Part shown: positions 24,956 to 38,200 of the stretch, piece after piece
How the letters are laid out: each line of letters starts with the position of its first letter
Numbering within the stretch: position 1 is the first letter of the stretch
From: Phorcus lineatus
Taxonomy: Eukaryota > Mollusca > Gastropoda > Trochida > Trochidae
Direction of reading: 5' to 3'
Assembly (NCBI GenBank): GCA_921293015.1
Contig: OV121093.1
Location: forward strand, 1,116,001 to 1,180,000
DNA: 64,000 nt
Translations under genes and position numbers: made by a program
The notes under the pieces: generated by a model
Database searches by the model: none
What the model saw: only the letters and a program-made list of their open reading frames with translations
Told to the model about the DNA's origin: nothing

Positions 24956-25670
24956 TAAACGTATTGCATCACAACCATGGAATCCTGATGTTACATGTAA
25001 TTGTCTCGCAGACCCCTTGAAAATTCTTTAATGGTATATCCTCTGGCCAAATAAATCGGGAGATGTCGTCTCAAGGCCACAATACACAGCTCTTGTTGTG
25101 ACGTCACCAGCTAAATGACGTCACCATTCAAGTACCGCCGTAAAAACAAGAATCCGACACGTCTCAGCTCCTTCCTTCACTATTTTCGACTATTTCACTG
25201 TCTAACGTGGGTTTTGGTAAAGACGAAACAAATTCATTATATCTATCAACATTTTATTGAACGTGATAATTATTTCATTTCAACTTTGCAAAAGTTATAA
25301 GCAAAAAGGTATATTCAAATTATCTGAGCAGAAGGATAAAAAAAGGAAAAGAATTGCAAACGTATCTTATTACATTGACGGGAGATAAAGATGACAAGAC
25401 TGTCAGGAAAAACGTATAGGGAAAAGTCCTTGAGATAGCCACTGTTCAGTTATAACCCGTGTGTCGTACATGTATGTGATTAACCTTACTGGAAGGTATA
25501 CTCAATTACCAGACCTAAGTCCTTGCCTTCAAGCGGTTTTTGAGATGTGGAGTCTTTTTGCAATTTAGATAGAGAACACATGTAACATTGTTATCTTTTG
25601 GTTCAAACTATCTGCAATAGTATATATAAATTCTTTTATGATTTTATAATTCTTTTTCGGAAAATCCCTG
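24956..25670. other. Gene-free interval
   Basis: No convincing ORF. Borders the 13-bp minisatellite. Confidence 0.45.
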
Positions 25671-26990
25671 TATAGAGCCACTGTATAGAGTCCCTGCATC
25701 GAGTCCCTGTATCGATACCCTGTATCGAGTTCCTGTATCAAGCCTTTGCGTGGAGACCCTGTATCGAATCCCTGTATCGAGTCTCTGCGTCGGGTCCTTG
25801 TATCGAGCCCTAGTATCGAGTCCATGTATCGAGACCCTGTATCGAGACCCTGTATGGAGTCTTTGCGTCGAGTCCCTGTATCGAGACCCTGTATCGAGTC
25901 GCTGTATCGAGACCCTGTATGGAGTCCCTGTCTCGAGTCTCTGCGTCGAGTCCTTGTATCGAGCCCTAGTATCGAGTCCATGTATCGAGACCCTGTATCG
26001 AGACCCTGTATGGAGTCTTTGCGTCGAGTCCCTGTATCGAGACCCTGTATCGAGTCGCTGTATCGAGACCCTGTATCGAGTCGCTGTATCGAGTCCCTTT
26101 ATCGAGACCCTATATGGAGTCCCTGTATTGAGGCCTTATATCGAGACCCTGTATGGAGTCCCTGTATGTAGTCCCTGTATCGAGTCCCTGCATCGAGTCC
26201 CTGTATCGAGACCCTGTATGGAGTCTTTGCGTCGAGTCCCTGTATCGAGTCCTTGTATGGACTCCCTGTATCGAGACCCTGTATCGAGTCCCTGTATCGA
26301 GACCCTGTATGGAGTCCCTGTATGGAGTCTTTGTATGGTGTCCCTGTATCGAGACCCTGTATCGAGACCCTGTATCGAGACCCTGTATCGAGTCCATGCA
26401 TCGAGTCCCTGTATCGAGACCTTGTATGGAGTCCCTGTATCGAGTCCCTGCATCGAGTCCCTGTATCGAGACCCTGTATGGAGTCTTTGCGTCGAGTCCC
26501 TGTATCGAGTCCTTGAATGGAGTCCCTGTATCGAGTCTCTGCGTCGGGTCCTTGTATCGAGACCCTGAATAGATGCCTTGTATCGGGCCCTAGTATCGAA
26601 TCCCTGTATCGAGACCCTGTATCGAGTCCCTGTATCGAGACCCTGTATCGAATCCCTGCATCGAGTCCCTGTATCGAGACCCTGTATGGAGTCTTTGCGT
26701 CGAGTCCCTGTATCGAGTCCAAGTATCGAGTCCTTGTATAGAGTCCCTGTATCGGGTCCCTGTATCGAGTCCCTGTATAGAGTCCCTGTATCGAGTCTCT
26801 GCGTCAAGTCCCTGTATCGGGTCCCTGTATCGAGTCACTGTATCGAGACCCAGTATTGAGACCCTGTATCGAGTCCCTGCGTCGAGTCGCTGTACCGAGC
26901 CCCTGTATCGAGTCTCTGTATCGAGTCCCTGCGTCGAGTCTCTGTACCGAGTCCCTGTGTAGAGTCCCTGTCGAGGCTCTGCATCGAGTT
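25671..26990. repeat. 13-bp minisatellite, about 100 units
   Basis: Consensus unit CGAGTCCCTGTAT with a common T/A change at the fifth base (CGAGACCC). Because 13 is not a multiple of three, three units (39 bases) encode 13 residues and all three frames of a strand give rotations of the same peptide. No frame of the pure unit contains a stop, so frames of 70-270 codons occur on both strands. These are by-products, not genes. Confidence 0.95.
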
Positions 26991-27423
26991 CAGCCTCTTT
27001 CAAGAGTATTTCACTTCTGTGCCAGAGTAACGGCAGAGATAAATATAAACGATATTTGGAACGTGTGTAAAAAACGTGATATTCATAAGAGATGCTGTAT
27101 GTCACTTAAAGATAACTTTCCAAAATTGTAGTCGAAAAAAACGACGCCGTAGTTATCCGGTTTCGATAAGAGTCACTAAACTGAACAGAAGATTATTTCT
27201 TTAAGCTACAGTCAATACTTTTAGATAAAAAGACAACCTTGATTAGGTTTTCCTAATGTGTCTCTTTACGATCAACCTTTTTGGGCTTTAGTTGCCATGT
27301 TCAAAATCCACAATGATATAAAATTACACCATTTATTATGTTTGTCAATGTGATTAAAACAATTCTCGCAGAATCACCGTGACTTCCAGTTTCTCTCAGT
27401 ATTAGGTCAATGGGATATTTCCT

Positions 27424-29645
27424 TAGTGCAGCCAATCTGATTAAAATCAGAAGGAATTCCGCTTGTTTAATTTCGTTTCGTTTTATTTCCGTTTCGTTTC
27501 GTTTCAGTTTAACAAGCTATATTCCATCTGACACTGCCCCGTTAAGTTGAATGTCCCGGGCTTACGAGAATTAACCAATCAAATTCTAGGCTATTAATGC
27601 CATCAGCCTGGACTCCATACAGCGTATGTTCGGTGTTGCGCGGAGTTAGGCATGGCGAAAACAGCCGATCTGTTCCAAGTGCTTCGTTCGGTGTATTCCG
27701 CGGTGGGTTTCCCCTCGCATATGCGCTTCTACACAAGGATGTTGGAGTTAGCATGTTTCTTCAGCGATCATTGAATATTGACATTTCATGTACTGTTAAT
27801 ATAAATATTTGAAAACTGTAGATATTGACAGAAGATATTGTCCTCCTGTCTTACAGTTTGGTTGTATTGTAAGACGAATATTTGCGTGATATGTGGTTTC
27901 TCGTTTGTGAAGAAGGAAATTTCAGAAACGGGTGCCTTAATTGTAAGAAAGTATTTTAAAGAAAAACTGCGTTTCAGTGTAGATAGAGTAAATACCATAA
28001 AGACCGAAAGGTTTGTTTACCTGTAGATTCCTTCGTCGTGATGCGCGAATGTGAAATTAAAAAAAGAAAAAGTAAAATAACACTTTTGTCCGTGTTTTAG
28101 ACGGTTTTATTATCCCGATCGGGGTGTTGGTTTCCGAACGGGAACTAGTACCCGATCGAGGGGTTTGCAGAACCTGACAACGATCCGACGCGAAGCGAGT
28201 TCGTTTCCTGCTTTGACCACCTTACAATATACGTGAAAGGGCAGAATTGCCATACAATCTTAACGGTCCAGTAAACAATTCAAAATTATGACTTGTTCGA
28301 CTTTCCAAATTATTCAGCTATTTCGCGGGGATGCAGTGATTTCGTAGACAAAACAATTTCGTAGACAAGAAATCCGGTGAACTCGTAGACAAATCAAGGA
28401 GTGAATTCGTAGACAGGTTTTAAAACAGGATTAGATATAATAAAAACAAACCTTTATTTATCCAACTCAAGGATTCGAACACTAATAGGTTCGATTAAAG
28501 AATAAAGTGAATAAAAACTATAATAGTCAATTTGGTTGTATTTTGAAACTATTAAAGTAATCCAATATTCATGTGTTATTATCAATTCTTTTAGTTCTTG
28601 TTTGATCTTTTAAAAAAATAAATTAAGGTAACAGGCCCTCCTGTCTAATGCTTTGCCTTTCGTTTGACTGAACTAAAATGAATAATAAATCAATAATATA
28701 TGAATGATATACTATATCATTTACAAATGAATTACTGGTGTCAGTTATTATTTCTGATGCTTTGTCATCTTCAATATCTGAAAGTTATATTTATACATGT
28801 ATTCCAATTACCTTTCCTATGTTGTAGGTGAAGGTTTAGTTTTGAATATTCACATTTCTCGATCGATAATAATTTCACTTTGTCCCCTTCTCCTGTTAGT
28901 ATTGTAATATTTCATCTTTTGACATGTACATTTTGTTATATTTAAATATTTGTGTATATAACAATACAAACATTACTATAAAGACAAAAGTTCGGACTGA
29001 AAGAATTAAAACAATTTAATATGTAACATTCAATATTGATCACTATCTCGAAGTTCTAAGAATGTTTAACAATTTATATGAGGGTCCGAAGTCGACGTGA
29101 CAAGCCAAAATGCTGATATTTTCAGTATAGTATAAGTACTGGGCCAGTGCCGGTTTGATACAGTATGGTATGCCACTACTGGCACAGTGCCGCACCAGCG
29201 TTGATAAACCGTACCGGCCCGGTGATGGCGCACGATGCTGAATTGCTACCTGGGGTGATATAAACTACTATAAAAGATAAAAATAATTAAAAATAATAGC
29301 CAATATTGACTTAGAAATAAAAAATTAAACTGTCTACGAATTCACTGTCTATGAAATTGTGTTGTCAACGAAATTCCCGTATCTACGAAATTTTTTTGTC
29401 TACGAGATCACCGCAAGCCATTTCGCGTACTTCGTCCGCCCTTTAAACGGTGACCCGAACAATGGAAATAACGCGTAATCTGATTGGTTATATTTCAATA
29501 GGTTGTTGGTTGGGAGTTCAAGGACGAAGGTCAATCTGGTGACCCCTCTAGCGGGATAGTGTCAGATGTTAGTATCGCATATTGATGATGGACAAATGTT
29601 AAGCGCGCGATACTTCATCTGATTTTAATCAGATTGTAGTGCAGC
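27424..29645. mobile_element. TIR DNA transposon with 9-bp target duplication
   Basis: Element 27433-29636. The left end is CAATCTGATTAAAATCAGA and the right end is its reverse complement (about 19 bases). The 9-bp TAGTGCAGC is present immediately outside both ends (27424-27432 and 29637-29645). A 9-bp duplication is typical of Mutator-like elements and can also occur in Merlin. Without the nested insert the element is about 1.1 kb and has no transposase, so it is non-autonomous. The inverted ends are themselves near-palindromic. Confidence 0.85.
28320..29427. mobile_element. Nested TIR transposon with 8-bp target duplication
   Basis: Element 28328-29419 lies inside the TIR transposon at 27433-29636. 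The ends are GGGATGCAGTGATTTCGTAG and, on the other strand, GGCTTGCGGTGATCTCGTAG. Inverted arms of about 90 bases contain several copies of TTCGTAGACA. The 8-bp ATTTCGCG flanks it exactly (28320-28327 and 29420-29427). An 8-bp duplication fits hAT, P or Merlin types; the GG terminus favours none decisively. No transposase ORF. A GC-richer block at 29135-29230 holds GGGCCAGTGCCGG and related inverted words. Confidence 0.85.
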
Positions 29646-29689
29646 GTACCGTCATATGTAGAGTAAGTTCTAGAGGATGACCCATATAA

Positions 29690-30215
29690 GGAAGGCCGCA
29701 TCGGCCAACTTTACTTAAAGAGCCAATCCGCGATTTTCATAACATATCATTTACCTTTGATACGAACCTATGTGTCATATGTGGTGATATAAAATAAAAA
29801 CATCTCAACTTGGTTTTCCATGAACATCTAAAAACAGCCTTATTAATGCACAGAGGTGTAGATATCACGTTCAATATACATGGATACTAGTTATGTAACC
29901 TAATTAACGCTATCAACTCCTAACTGCACTCCAGGCTGTTTTAGATAAGTCTCCAAAGTTACTTTTGACTAGTTGACGCACGCCACTGTCCGGTTTTCGA
30001 TCATAATTACGACGTTCTACCTTCATATTGTTACTGTAAAAAAACCAATCAGCTTTTAAATGTGTCTTTTTGGTAACCGTCAATACTCCGCGATCAAATG
30101 ACACCATTGATTAGGTTTGGCATATATGATTCCAACAACTCACGGAGTGGCTCTTGTGTAGAGAAAGCTCAGGGACATGGGGCATATGGAAGGCCGTATC
30201 GGCCAACTTTACTAA
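29690..30215. repeat. Direct repeat around MITE copy 2
   Basis: GGAAGGCC followed by GC/GT-ATCGGCCAACTTTACT occurs at about 29690-29716 and again at about 30187-30212, on either side of the MITE. Each copy has a small GGCCG/CGGCC palindrome. Confidence 0.7.
29719..30154. mobile_element. MITE with TTAA target (copy 2)
   Basis: Same family as 7257-7705: starts AGAGCCA after TTAA (29715-29718), ends GGAGTGGCTCT, 436 bp. The right-hand TTAA is not preserved (TGTG-like instead). Shares with copy 1 a fortuitous minus-strand frame, part of which reads NNMKVERRNYDRKPDSG. No transposase. Confidence 0.8.
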
Positions 30216-32167
30216 AAGTGGCACAGAGGTTGTTGTTGGGATCATGCAACTGTTTAAATGGTGTTCTTTCATCGACAAGTAGTTGCTGTATCTGAAAATA
30301 ACAACTAACTTATCAGTTAGCTGAGTGACAATAAACAGGAAAACATTATAAATTGTTGATCGAAAACCGGACATTAGCGCGCACCAATTACTTAAACGTT
30401 ATTTTGGAAACTTATTTTTTGCAGAAACAACGGTATGTTTAGATTGGTATTTCTTAGTAGTTCATTTAATTTATATACATGTAAATGGGACACTGAATTT
30501 TGACCACTTCATATTTATACAGCCTTTTCTAATTTACAATTCAAAACAAGAAAATGTCACAGTTTTGTCATATAAGAGCTTATATCTTTGTCATTTCTCT
30601 TACCCCACTTACGATGTTCAGAAGTGAAAATAATGATCATTTTATTGAATAAAATGTGAATAACATTTCCTTTCAGACTAAAATATCGATGCAGATTCTT
30701 GTATGCTTGAAAACCAAATAGAAGTTCATATGAGATCATAACATTCTCAATACAAAGAATCTTTCATTAGCAATGCTCAGGGGATTTTTTGAAACGACAA
30801 TTCTATACAAACGTGATTCTTTTCTTAGCTAATTTTTCCTCCCGCCACACTAACATTAAAAAGGTGTCAATACTTTCTGAGTGAAAACAAAAGCTAAAGC
30901 ATATTTGTAAGTACCGTCCGACATTGAAAATCTGTAACCGAAGATAAGGTGACATTATCGATTTAAAGTTTTGCTAAATAATTACTTATATATTCTTTAT
31001 CATAATTATTAATCACAAAAAAATAAGCATTCTGCGTTCTATTCAAAGCAACATTTTAATTAAATCCTAGCAGTTCAATTAATAATTGACTGAGACACTC
31101 ATGCTAATTAGATTCTGAAAGTGTATTTTTAAATAAAACAAAGATTTACTATTCATAGACAAGTTTTATATAAAAAGATTAATTAGAAAGATAAAAGATG
31201 ACACGGACACTTTTTGTGACTTACATGATACAGAAAGTTAGCACCTTTGAAAACCTGGTCTTCAGGGGAAGTCTCTCGTTATTTGTAGTAAACCCTTACG
31301 TTATATCTAAGATAAGCAAATCGTTTTCAATAATAAAACTTAAATAATTGTTTTCACCTTTCGTTTTTACTTAAATCATTATTTTAAATTTTGGATGTGT
31401 CCATAGATGTGTACACCTTGAACGATATAAGGACGATACAACTGTAACAACTGTAATAGTAGAATAAAATCGGAGGTATTAATTAGCTATGAAACAGCCA
31501 TTAATGTTTAGATCACATAATCCGGGAAGCGTTTTCGATAATGAGCAAGAGAAAAACTATAATGAAAAAAAGGAAGAAATTTGCTGACTGATGTCATTCA
31601 TTATCAGTCAATATGAATCAATAGATATGATTGGAAAAGCAAACTGAACATTTGATGCCTATTCTTAAGAGTATAAAAGGAAAATAAATACGAAATACGT
31701 GAAGATAAAGACTTTACTAATCCAACGGAGGTAACTATTTCAGTACAATTTAAATGTTTACCACTTAAAAAAAACTAAAGTATGCCCGATTTAAGAGAAT
31801 TTGTAGCACCTTATCCAACGTTGAAAGAATAAAACCCATGTTAGTTATGAAGAGTTTAATTTTGGACAAGATAAGCCTAATGAGATTTATTTACTACGAC
31901 GTTCCGTATATAACAACATATTTTAAATATTCGGAAGATAAGAATAAGTCACTTGAAAAATTTCAAATGAACGTGGAAGATGACGACATAAATCTCAACA
32001 TCCTATAATGAATATATTTACATAAAAAATACATTATTCAATATTATTATCATTATTAAAGGCAAAGAAGGTCGTAATAGGTTCTATGTTATGAGGATAG
32101 TCGATCAGGAGTAACCTGCACTTACCTTGGGCATTGCTACTTTTATCCTTGGACATCAAATTTCAAT
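30216..32167. other. Gene-free interval before chitin synthase
   Basis: Very AT-rich. Bases 30355-30430 carry the reverse-oriented MITE phrase GATCGAAAACCGGACATTAG. No myosin-head or other upstream chitin synthase exon could be recognised by eye, although exons shorter than 60 codons could be missed. Confidence 0.4.
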
Positions 32168-32254
32168 ATGACTTGTAACATGTCCATTTTAAACACGCAG
32201 GTAACCATCCAATGGACTGGCGTCTTTGAGTGGCAGTCATCCCGAGGGAGCGAA

Positions 32255-35200
32255 ATGTCGGCGATTGAGACCGATAAACCATTTTACGTAGGGGACATGG
32301 GAAATGACGAGGTCCCAAGTTCGTCTACATCTCGACAGAAGCCGATTCGAAGTCACCCCCTCCAAAAATCAAGAACGATGGACAGCATACCAGAGGACAA
32401 TCTTTCGTGTGGAAGTATGTCTGGCTCTTTGGAATCGCTCAAGTCACGTGACCCACCGGAAGATAAGATAACTCTCACTGTCAATACGAGATGGAAGGTG
32501 GATGATCAACTCAACAAGCGGATGCTCGCCTCGAACAAACCCTCGATACTGATCCCGATTGCCAAGTGGCTCATGACCATTCTCACATCCCTCGGTGTTG
32601 TCTTTTGTTTTGGAAGCAGCAAAATCACGCTCCTTCTGATGACGGCAAAATTGGAGCAACTATCAACACAGGCTCCACCCGATGAGTTTGGCGTTGCAAG
32701 AGTCTATTTGCTAATCTCCCTTACCTTGGCGATCCCCCACCTTATAAACTTCATACGAGCATTGTTTGTATCGCTATGTAGAAGTGACATGCCGTGGCCG
32801 ACCTGGAGATCAATCATACTGGTAGGCATCCAACTTTACGGTAGTAAATGTACCCTATTACATGGTAGTAAAGGTATCCTTCTTTATGGTAGTAAACGTT
32901 CCTCCGTAATGGTTGTAAATCCTTTTCTATGGTAGTAAATGTATCCTACTTTATAGTAGTAAATGTATCCTTCGTTATGGTAGTAAATCCTTATCTATAA
33001 TTGTAATTGTATCCTTCATAATGGTAGTAAATCCTTCTCTATGGTAGTAAATGTATCCTTCGTAATGGTAGCACATATATCCTTCTATATGGTAGTAAAT
33101 GTATCCTTCTATATGGTAGTAAATGTATCCTTCTTTATAGTAGTAAATGTATCCTTCTTTATAGTAGTAAATATATCCTTCTATATGGTAGTAAATGTAT
33201 ATATTTATATAGTAGTAAATCCTTCGTCATGGTGTAGTACATGTATCTCTATAGGTGTTATATGTTGGTTTTTCTAATATCCCAACAAGTATGTAAATCT
33301 TTTAGGAGTAACACTTTTAAAACAACAACACTCTTTTGATAACCTATTCAGTACTTATACTTTCAAATAATTTTATATTTTTGGAAAACGTCTTCTATTT
33401 GGAGTGGTTTTCTATCTTTCGTTACTTTCCAGGGAATATTTGCCGCCCTGCTTGAATCCCTAGGACTGTGTATCTTCGCCTTCAAGATTCTGCCGGTCTA
33501 TGATTGGGTCACAAGTATTCTTCTGATGAATTCTGTGCTTCTTCTACCATTCATCTTTACTTTAAAGAAAAAAATGTCAAAGGCCACATTCGGTAAGAAA
33601 ATAATGCTCATCTGTGGCTTAGTGTTTCAATTTGTTGGTATTTCCGTGACTGCATATCTGAGTTATCTCCCATATGAAGGACGTTTGGGTGACCTTGCAC
33701 AGATTTGGCACGTGGCTGTGGCAGTCCTCAGTGTGTCGCTAGCGTGGAGTCCATTTCTTCTACAGAAATTGATGAAACCCGTCGTTTTCAGGGATTCTGT
33801 AGAGTTTGAACTGTTATCGAAATCTAAAAAGAGAACTCAACTCAAATCTACGGATTCGTCGGGGTTCTCTTCTGGGGTCGGCTCCTCCACGATTGGAACA
33901 GAACAGAGTATCAACAGCGATGATGAAGACTTTGAACAGTCACAGTCCCCTCTGCAGCCAAAGTTCCGTAAAACAACCTGGAAGATGGCCATCCTTTCGA
34001 ACTTGACCAAACTGGTGGCAACTCTAGTCTTCAGTTTCGTCCTCTTCTACCTGGACACGGACAGGAACCTCCTCACCGACAACACCGGGGATGCTCTACT
34101 AGCAGCTTGGAACATGCCCTGGAATCTTGAGACTCAGTACTTCGTCTTCAACATCGGCACCACAATTCTAGGTTACGCTTTAGCCTTCATTGCCTGCCAC
34201 ATCGCTCTCCACATCTGGAGCTTTGCTTTACCGATCTCGCTGGTTGGTCCCCTGCTAGTGGTTCTCCTGTCTGTCAATGCTGCCTGTACCTGGGTCACCG
34301 ACTTCACGGACATCCAGAACACTGTGTGTGCAGACGGGACTCCCCTGTGGAGCTCGATGACGGGCTCTCTGTGTTTCCTCCTCGCCCACGTCTTGTCGAC
34401 TATTACGGTGATGTCTAAGATCGAGCCTACAATGTTGAAGAGAGAATCTGCGGTGAGTACTCCCCCTTGCCTGTGTTTCACAAAGCCTCCTTAGTTCAAG
34501 GTGTCCTTCACCGGTAGCTGTAACATTGTCTATATAGTTTGTCGGTCTTCAAGAGATCTTCGTGCTAGTACTTTAAGCCCTACTCACAAACCTATCAACA
34601 TTTTCGAAGGTGTTTACGGTAACATGTATATGAGGTCTTAAAACCGAAACAACTGAATCGTAACACAGTTAACTCAGTTAATGTAAGATATTTACAGATA
34701 TTTACAGATATTTACAGATATTCGCAGATATTCGCAGATAAGTGCAGTCCCTCTTTTAGCTCAAACAAAAATATCAGCTCTTTTTTTTCTGTTTTCTTTA
34801 TAAATGCTCCTTCGACATATGTTTATTTGATTCAGATATTCTGGTTGCCCGGTTTCAACGCGATGTGTCAATTGATTCAGATATTCTGGTTGCCCGGTTT
34901 CAACGCGATGTGTCTATTTGATTCAGATATTCTGGTTGCCCGGGTTCAACGCCGTATGTTTATTTGATTCAGATATTCTGGTTGCCCGGGTTCAACGCCG
35001 TGTGTCTGGAGCAGTGGTTGACGGAGAACAGACGCACCGGGGTGAAGGACCTGAACACAGCGACGCCCAAAGCGGGCAAACAGAAGACCAAAGTGTACAT
35101 CTGCACCACCATGTACCGGGAGGTTGGTTTCGTGAAGAAGTCTACTTTGTTATCCATAAACGGTTCTGGCATTTTTGGATCAAACTGTCGTCACATGTAC

Positions 35201-38200
35201 ATGTTTCCCTATTTCTCAATGTAATACTTAACAAGACTCTTAGTCTTCACCAATCTCCCTGTGTCTCTATCTCTCACTGTCTTCCGCCAGACTGAGGACG
35301 AGATGAGACAGCTGCTGGAGTCCATAAACAGAGTCAACATGGCGCGGAGAGACAACGACCGGTTCTTCGAGTCTCACATCATTCTAGACGGGGGAATCAG
35401 GAACACGAATATCTCCCACTTTGCTCTGCAGCTGTTGTCTCTTCTCGAGGATACGCTGAGTAAGTGTTATTGATACACATTACTTCACTCAGAACGGTCC
35501 TCTACAATATAGAAGGGTGCAGATTCCAAAAATTTTGCTCCTGAACAAATGGTCGCTGATCTACCTTAAATCGCCATCGAAATTTACTATTGGTACATAG
35601 AGATTATATCACACGAGGTAGTGAGGTACGAGTGTCAAAGTGTATTGCCCGAGCGACAGCGAGGGCTTTTTAGACAAAATTGCACGACTTTCGTAAAAGA
35701 CTTGTCACATTTCTAAACGTTACCACATCTTTATACAAATTCTATTTCATTGAATCACATAACAATATCCAGAAAACGACGTCCTCCTTGCGACAGCGTG
35801 CTATAATGAGGTTACAAACGCTTAATATGTTATTTGGGACCACGCGTTCATAAACTCGTTGCTAGGCAAAAGTTATGTTTGCCCATGGGCACATATCTAA
35901 ACATAATACTATACTTGTGTAGTTCCACACTGAGTTTTATCCCCAGATATCCTGCCGGAGAACTGCACCAAGGTGGTCACCCCGTACGGCATGAAGTTAA
36001 GCTGGGGTCTCCCTCAAGCGGCTGTTGGCGTACATCAGATGAACTTCATCGTTCATCTCAAGGACGGGCTGAAGGTAATGCCGTGTAAATTGTTTCTTTT
36101 GAATTGCATTTTGCAAATATCATTTTCCATTTCACAGTGTAGTTTTTTACAGTTTTCACAGTCTGATTAAAATCGAACGTGGATTAAAAGTTTAAACATA
36201 TTTAAATTATCGAAAATCTAACTTTTTCTTTCTTTGGCTTATTCGTCACACGGTCTAACTACAACCATACGGAGCGTAATTCTGACGTAAACTCTATTAT
36301 CCAATCACAATGCTTGCGGCAAAAGCGATTGCCGCAATCCTTCTGAGGCTATGGTGTGTTTGATCCGATAATGGTTAGGCTTTGTGTGATTAATATAGGT
36401 GTCAGTATGCTAAATTAAAAATTCTTAATCGATGTAAATTAGACCGAAGTTTTCATTTCAAGATACTTACTCTTGACGCAAACCGTAGTGCGGAAACCTT
36501 GCCATAAGACATGACCAATTTTGAACGACAAGCAATTCCCATGCCATATGGGAACACTTTTACAACCGACTGGCTACGAAAGATATAGCTTCGTTGTGTG
36601 AACCAACTGTAATAGAACCGTCTCGCCTGCTCTCATATAAATCCCTATCAAGGCAGTCATCTTCATGTAATTATAAAACGAAAAATAATAAATTAAGGAT
36701 TTTTTCTAATCTTATTTCAGGTGAAGAATAAGAAGCGGTGGAGCCAGATCATGTACATGTCTTATGTCATAGACTTCCTCATGGAATCGGGTTCGGATGA
36801 TTTACAACACCTCCTCTTCTCGTTATATTATACCTTTAAACGCTAATCTATTTATATATGTGTAGCTAAAATAAACATGAAGAAAATAGTTCTTAAAAAG
36901 AAAATGGGAGACACGTATACGTAGAACCGGCGACGCTGCTGGCAGCAAAAAAAAGGGAATATGTTTTCGCTGCTATCAGACTAAAAATGCTGCTAAAAAT
37001 GTGACGTAGTAGTCATATCAGTCTCATCAACATTCAACGCATGAGGTTATGTCATTGCATGCAAACACTGTGATTTCAATTGAAATAACTACAAATACAT
37101 TCATTTCATAGAACATACCTTGTGTTCTGTCTGTTTTATTAATCATCCAATGACCTCTACTTTCTTTATCTCGTGAGTGTAATAATGATAAAAACTGTAA
37201 CTGTCATTAAGGAAGCCATTTGCTAGGTTCAGATTCCTAAAAAAATATTAATATAAAGAGGCTAAAATATATTCCATAGTAATCATACAATATTGGAGTC
37301 GGATAATTCTTATACATGAAAATGGCTACTATGAGTGACAGATCTGCCCAAAGATAAAACTGTTTCTGTTCCAAAATCTAGTTTTTAATCTTCTACATTC
37401 AGACACAGACGAGAACTGCTATATCCTAACCACCGACGCCGACGTCAAGTTCACTCCGGAATCCGTCGAGGCTCTTTTAGATCTCATGACACGTGACTCA
37501 AGGGTAGGGGCGGTCTGCGCGCGCACACATCCAATGGGGAGCGGACCTCTAGTCTGGTATCAAGTGTTCGAATATGCGATTGGTCACTGGTTTCAGAAGG
37601 TCAGTTTATCACATATGTTTAAGAAGCGATCTACCCTAACAGAATTTTATTTTTTGCAATTTGTCATGGAAAAAGTGAGGTTGTCCAATCCGTCACACGG
37701 TTTTTGAGGTAAATAGATTGATCTTTTGAGAAAGAAAAGGAAATTTTTTCCAACCATTATCGGTACTAGAAATAAACAGATATGCCATTTATACATAAAT
37801 AATTGTACTATAATGTAATTCTTATTTTTCATCCAAAAAATTAAAGGTTCCCAAACGCGGTCTTAGTGACGTAGTCAGTTGTTTAAATAGTAGTAGATAG
37901 TAAAGTAAGGGCACCTGCAATAATCGACATTGGTTGTGTTTACATCTGATACACATCTTCATTTATAAGTTTGTGTCTCTTTGACATCTTATCACAATCA
38001 TACGAGTTTGGGTAAGAAGACTTTGTTTATGGCCGTCTTTGAACACGCATGTGCGAAGCATATAAATATAACACTGATAATGTTTATCTCGGCGTTCAAA
38101 CTTTAAAAATTCAATATGTGAAGTTCAATGATCTAAAGCCATATACCAATATGGGACTGCGTTAGATATTCGGTAAAAAAGCTCAGACATTTAGTTAAAT

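Noticed and set aside
25746-26859. Many overlapping 70-270-codon frames of ESLYRDPV type on both strands
   Set aside because: Products of a stop-free 13-bp minisatellite unit; no splice, start or domain context.
28470-28500. Sequence like a tRNA B box (GTTCGAATCC on the minus strand)
   Set aside because: No A box at the right spacing and no cloverleaf seen; lies inside the nested transposon.
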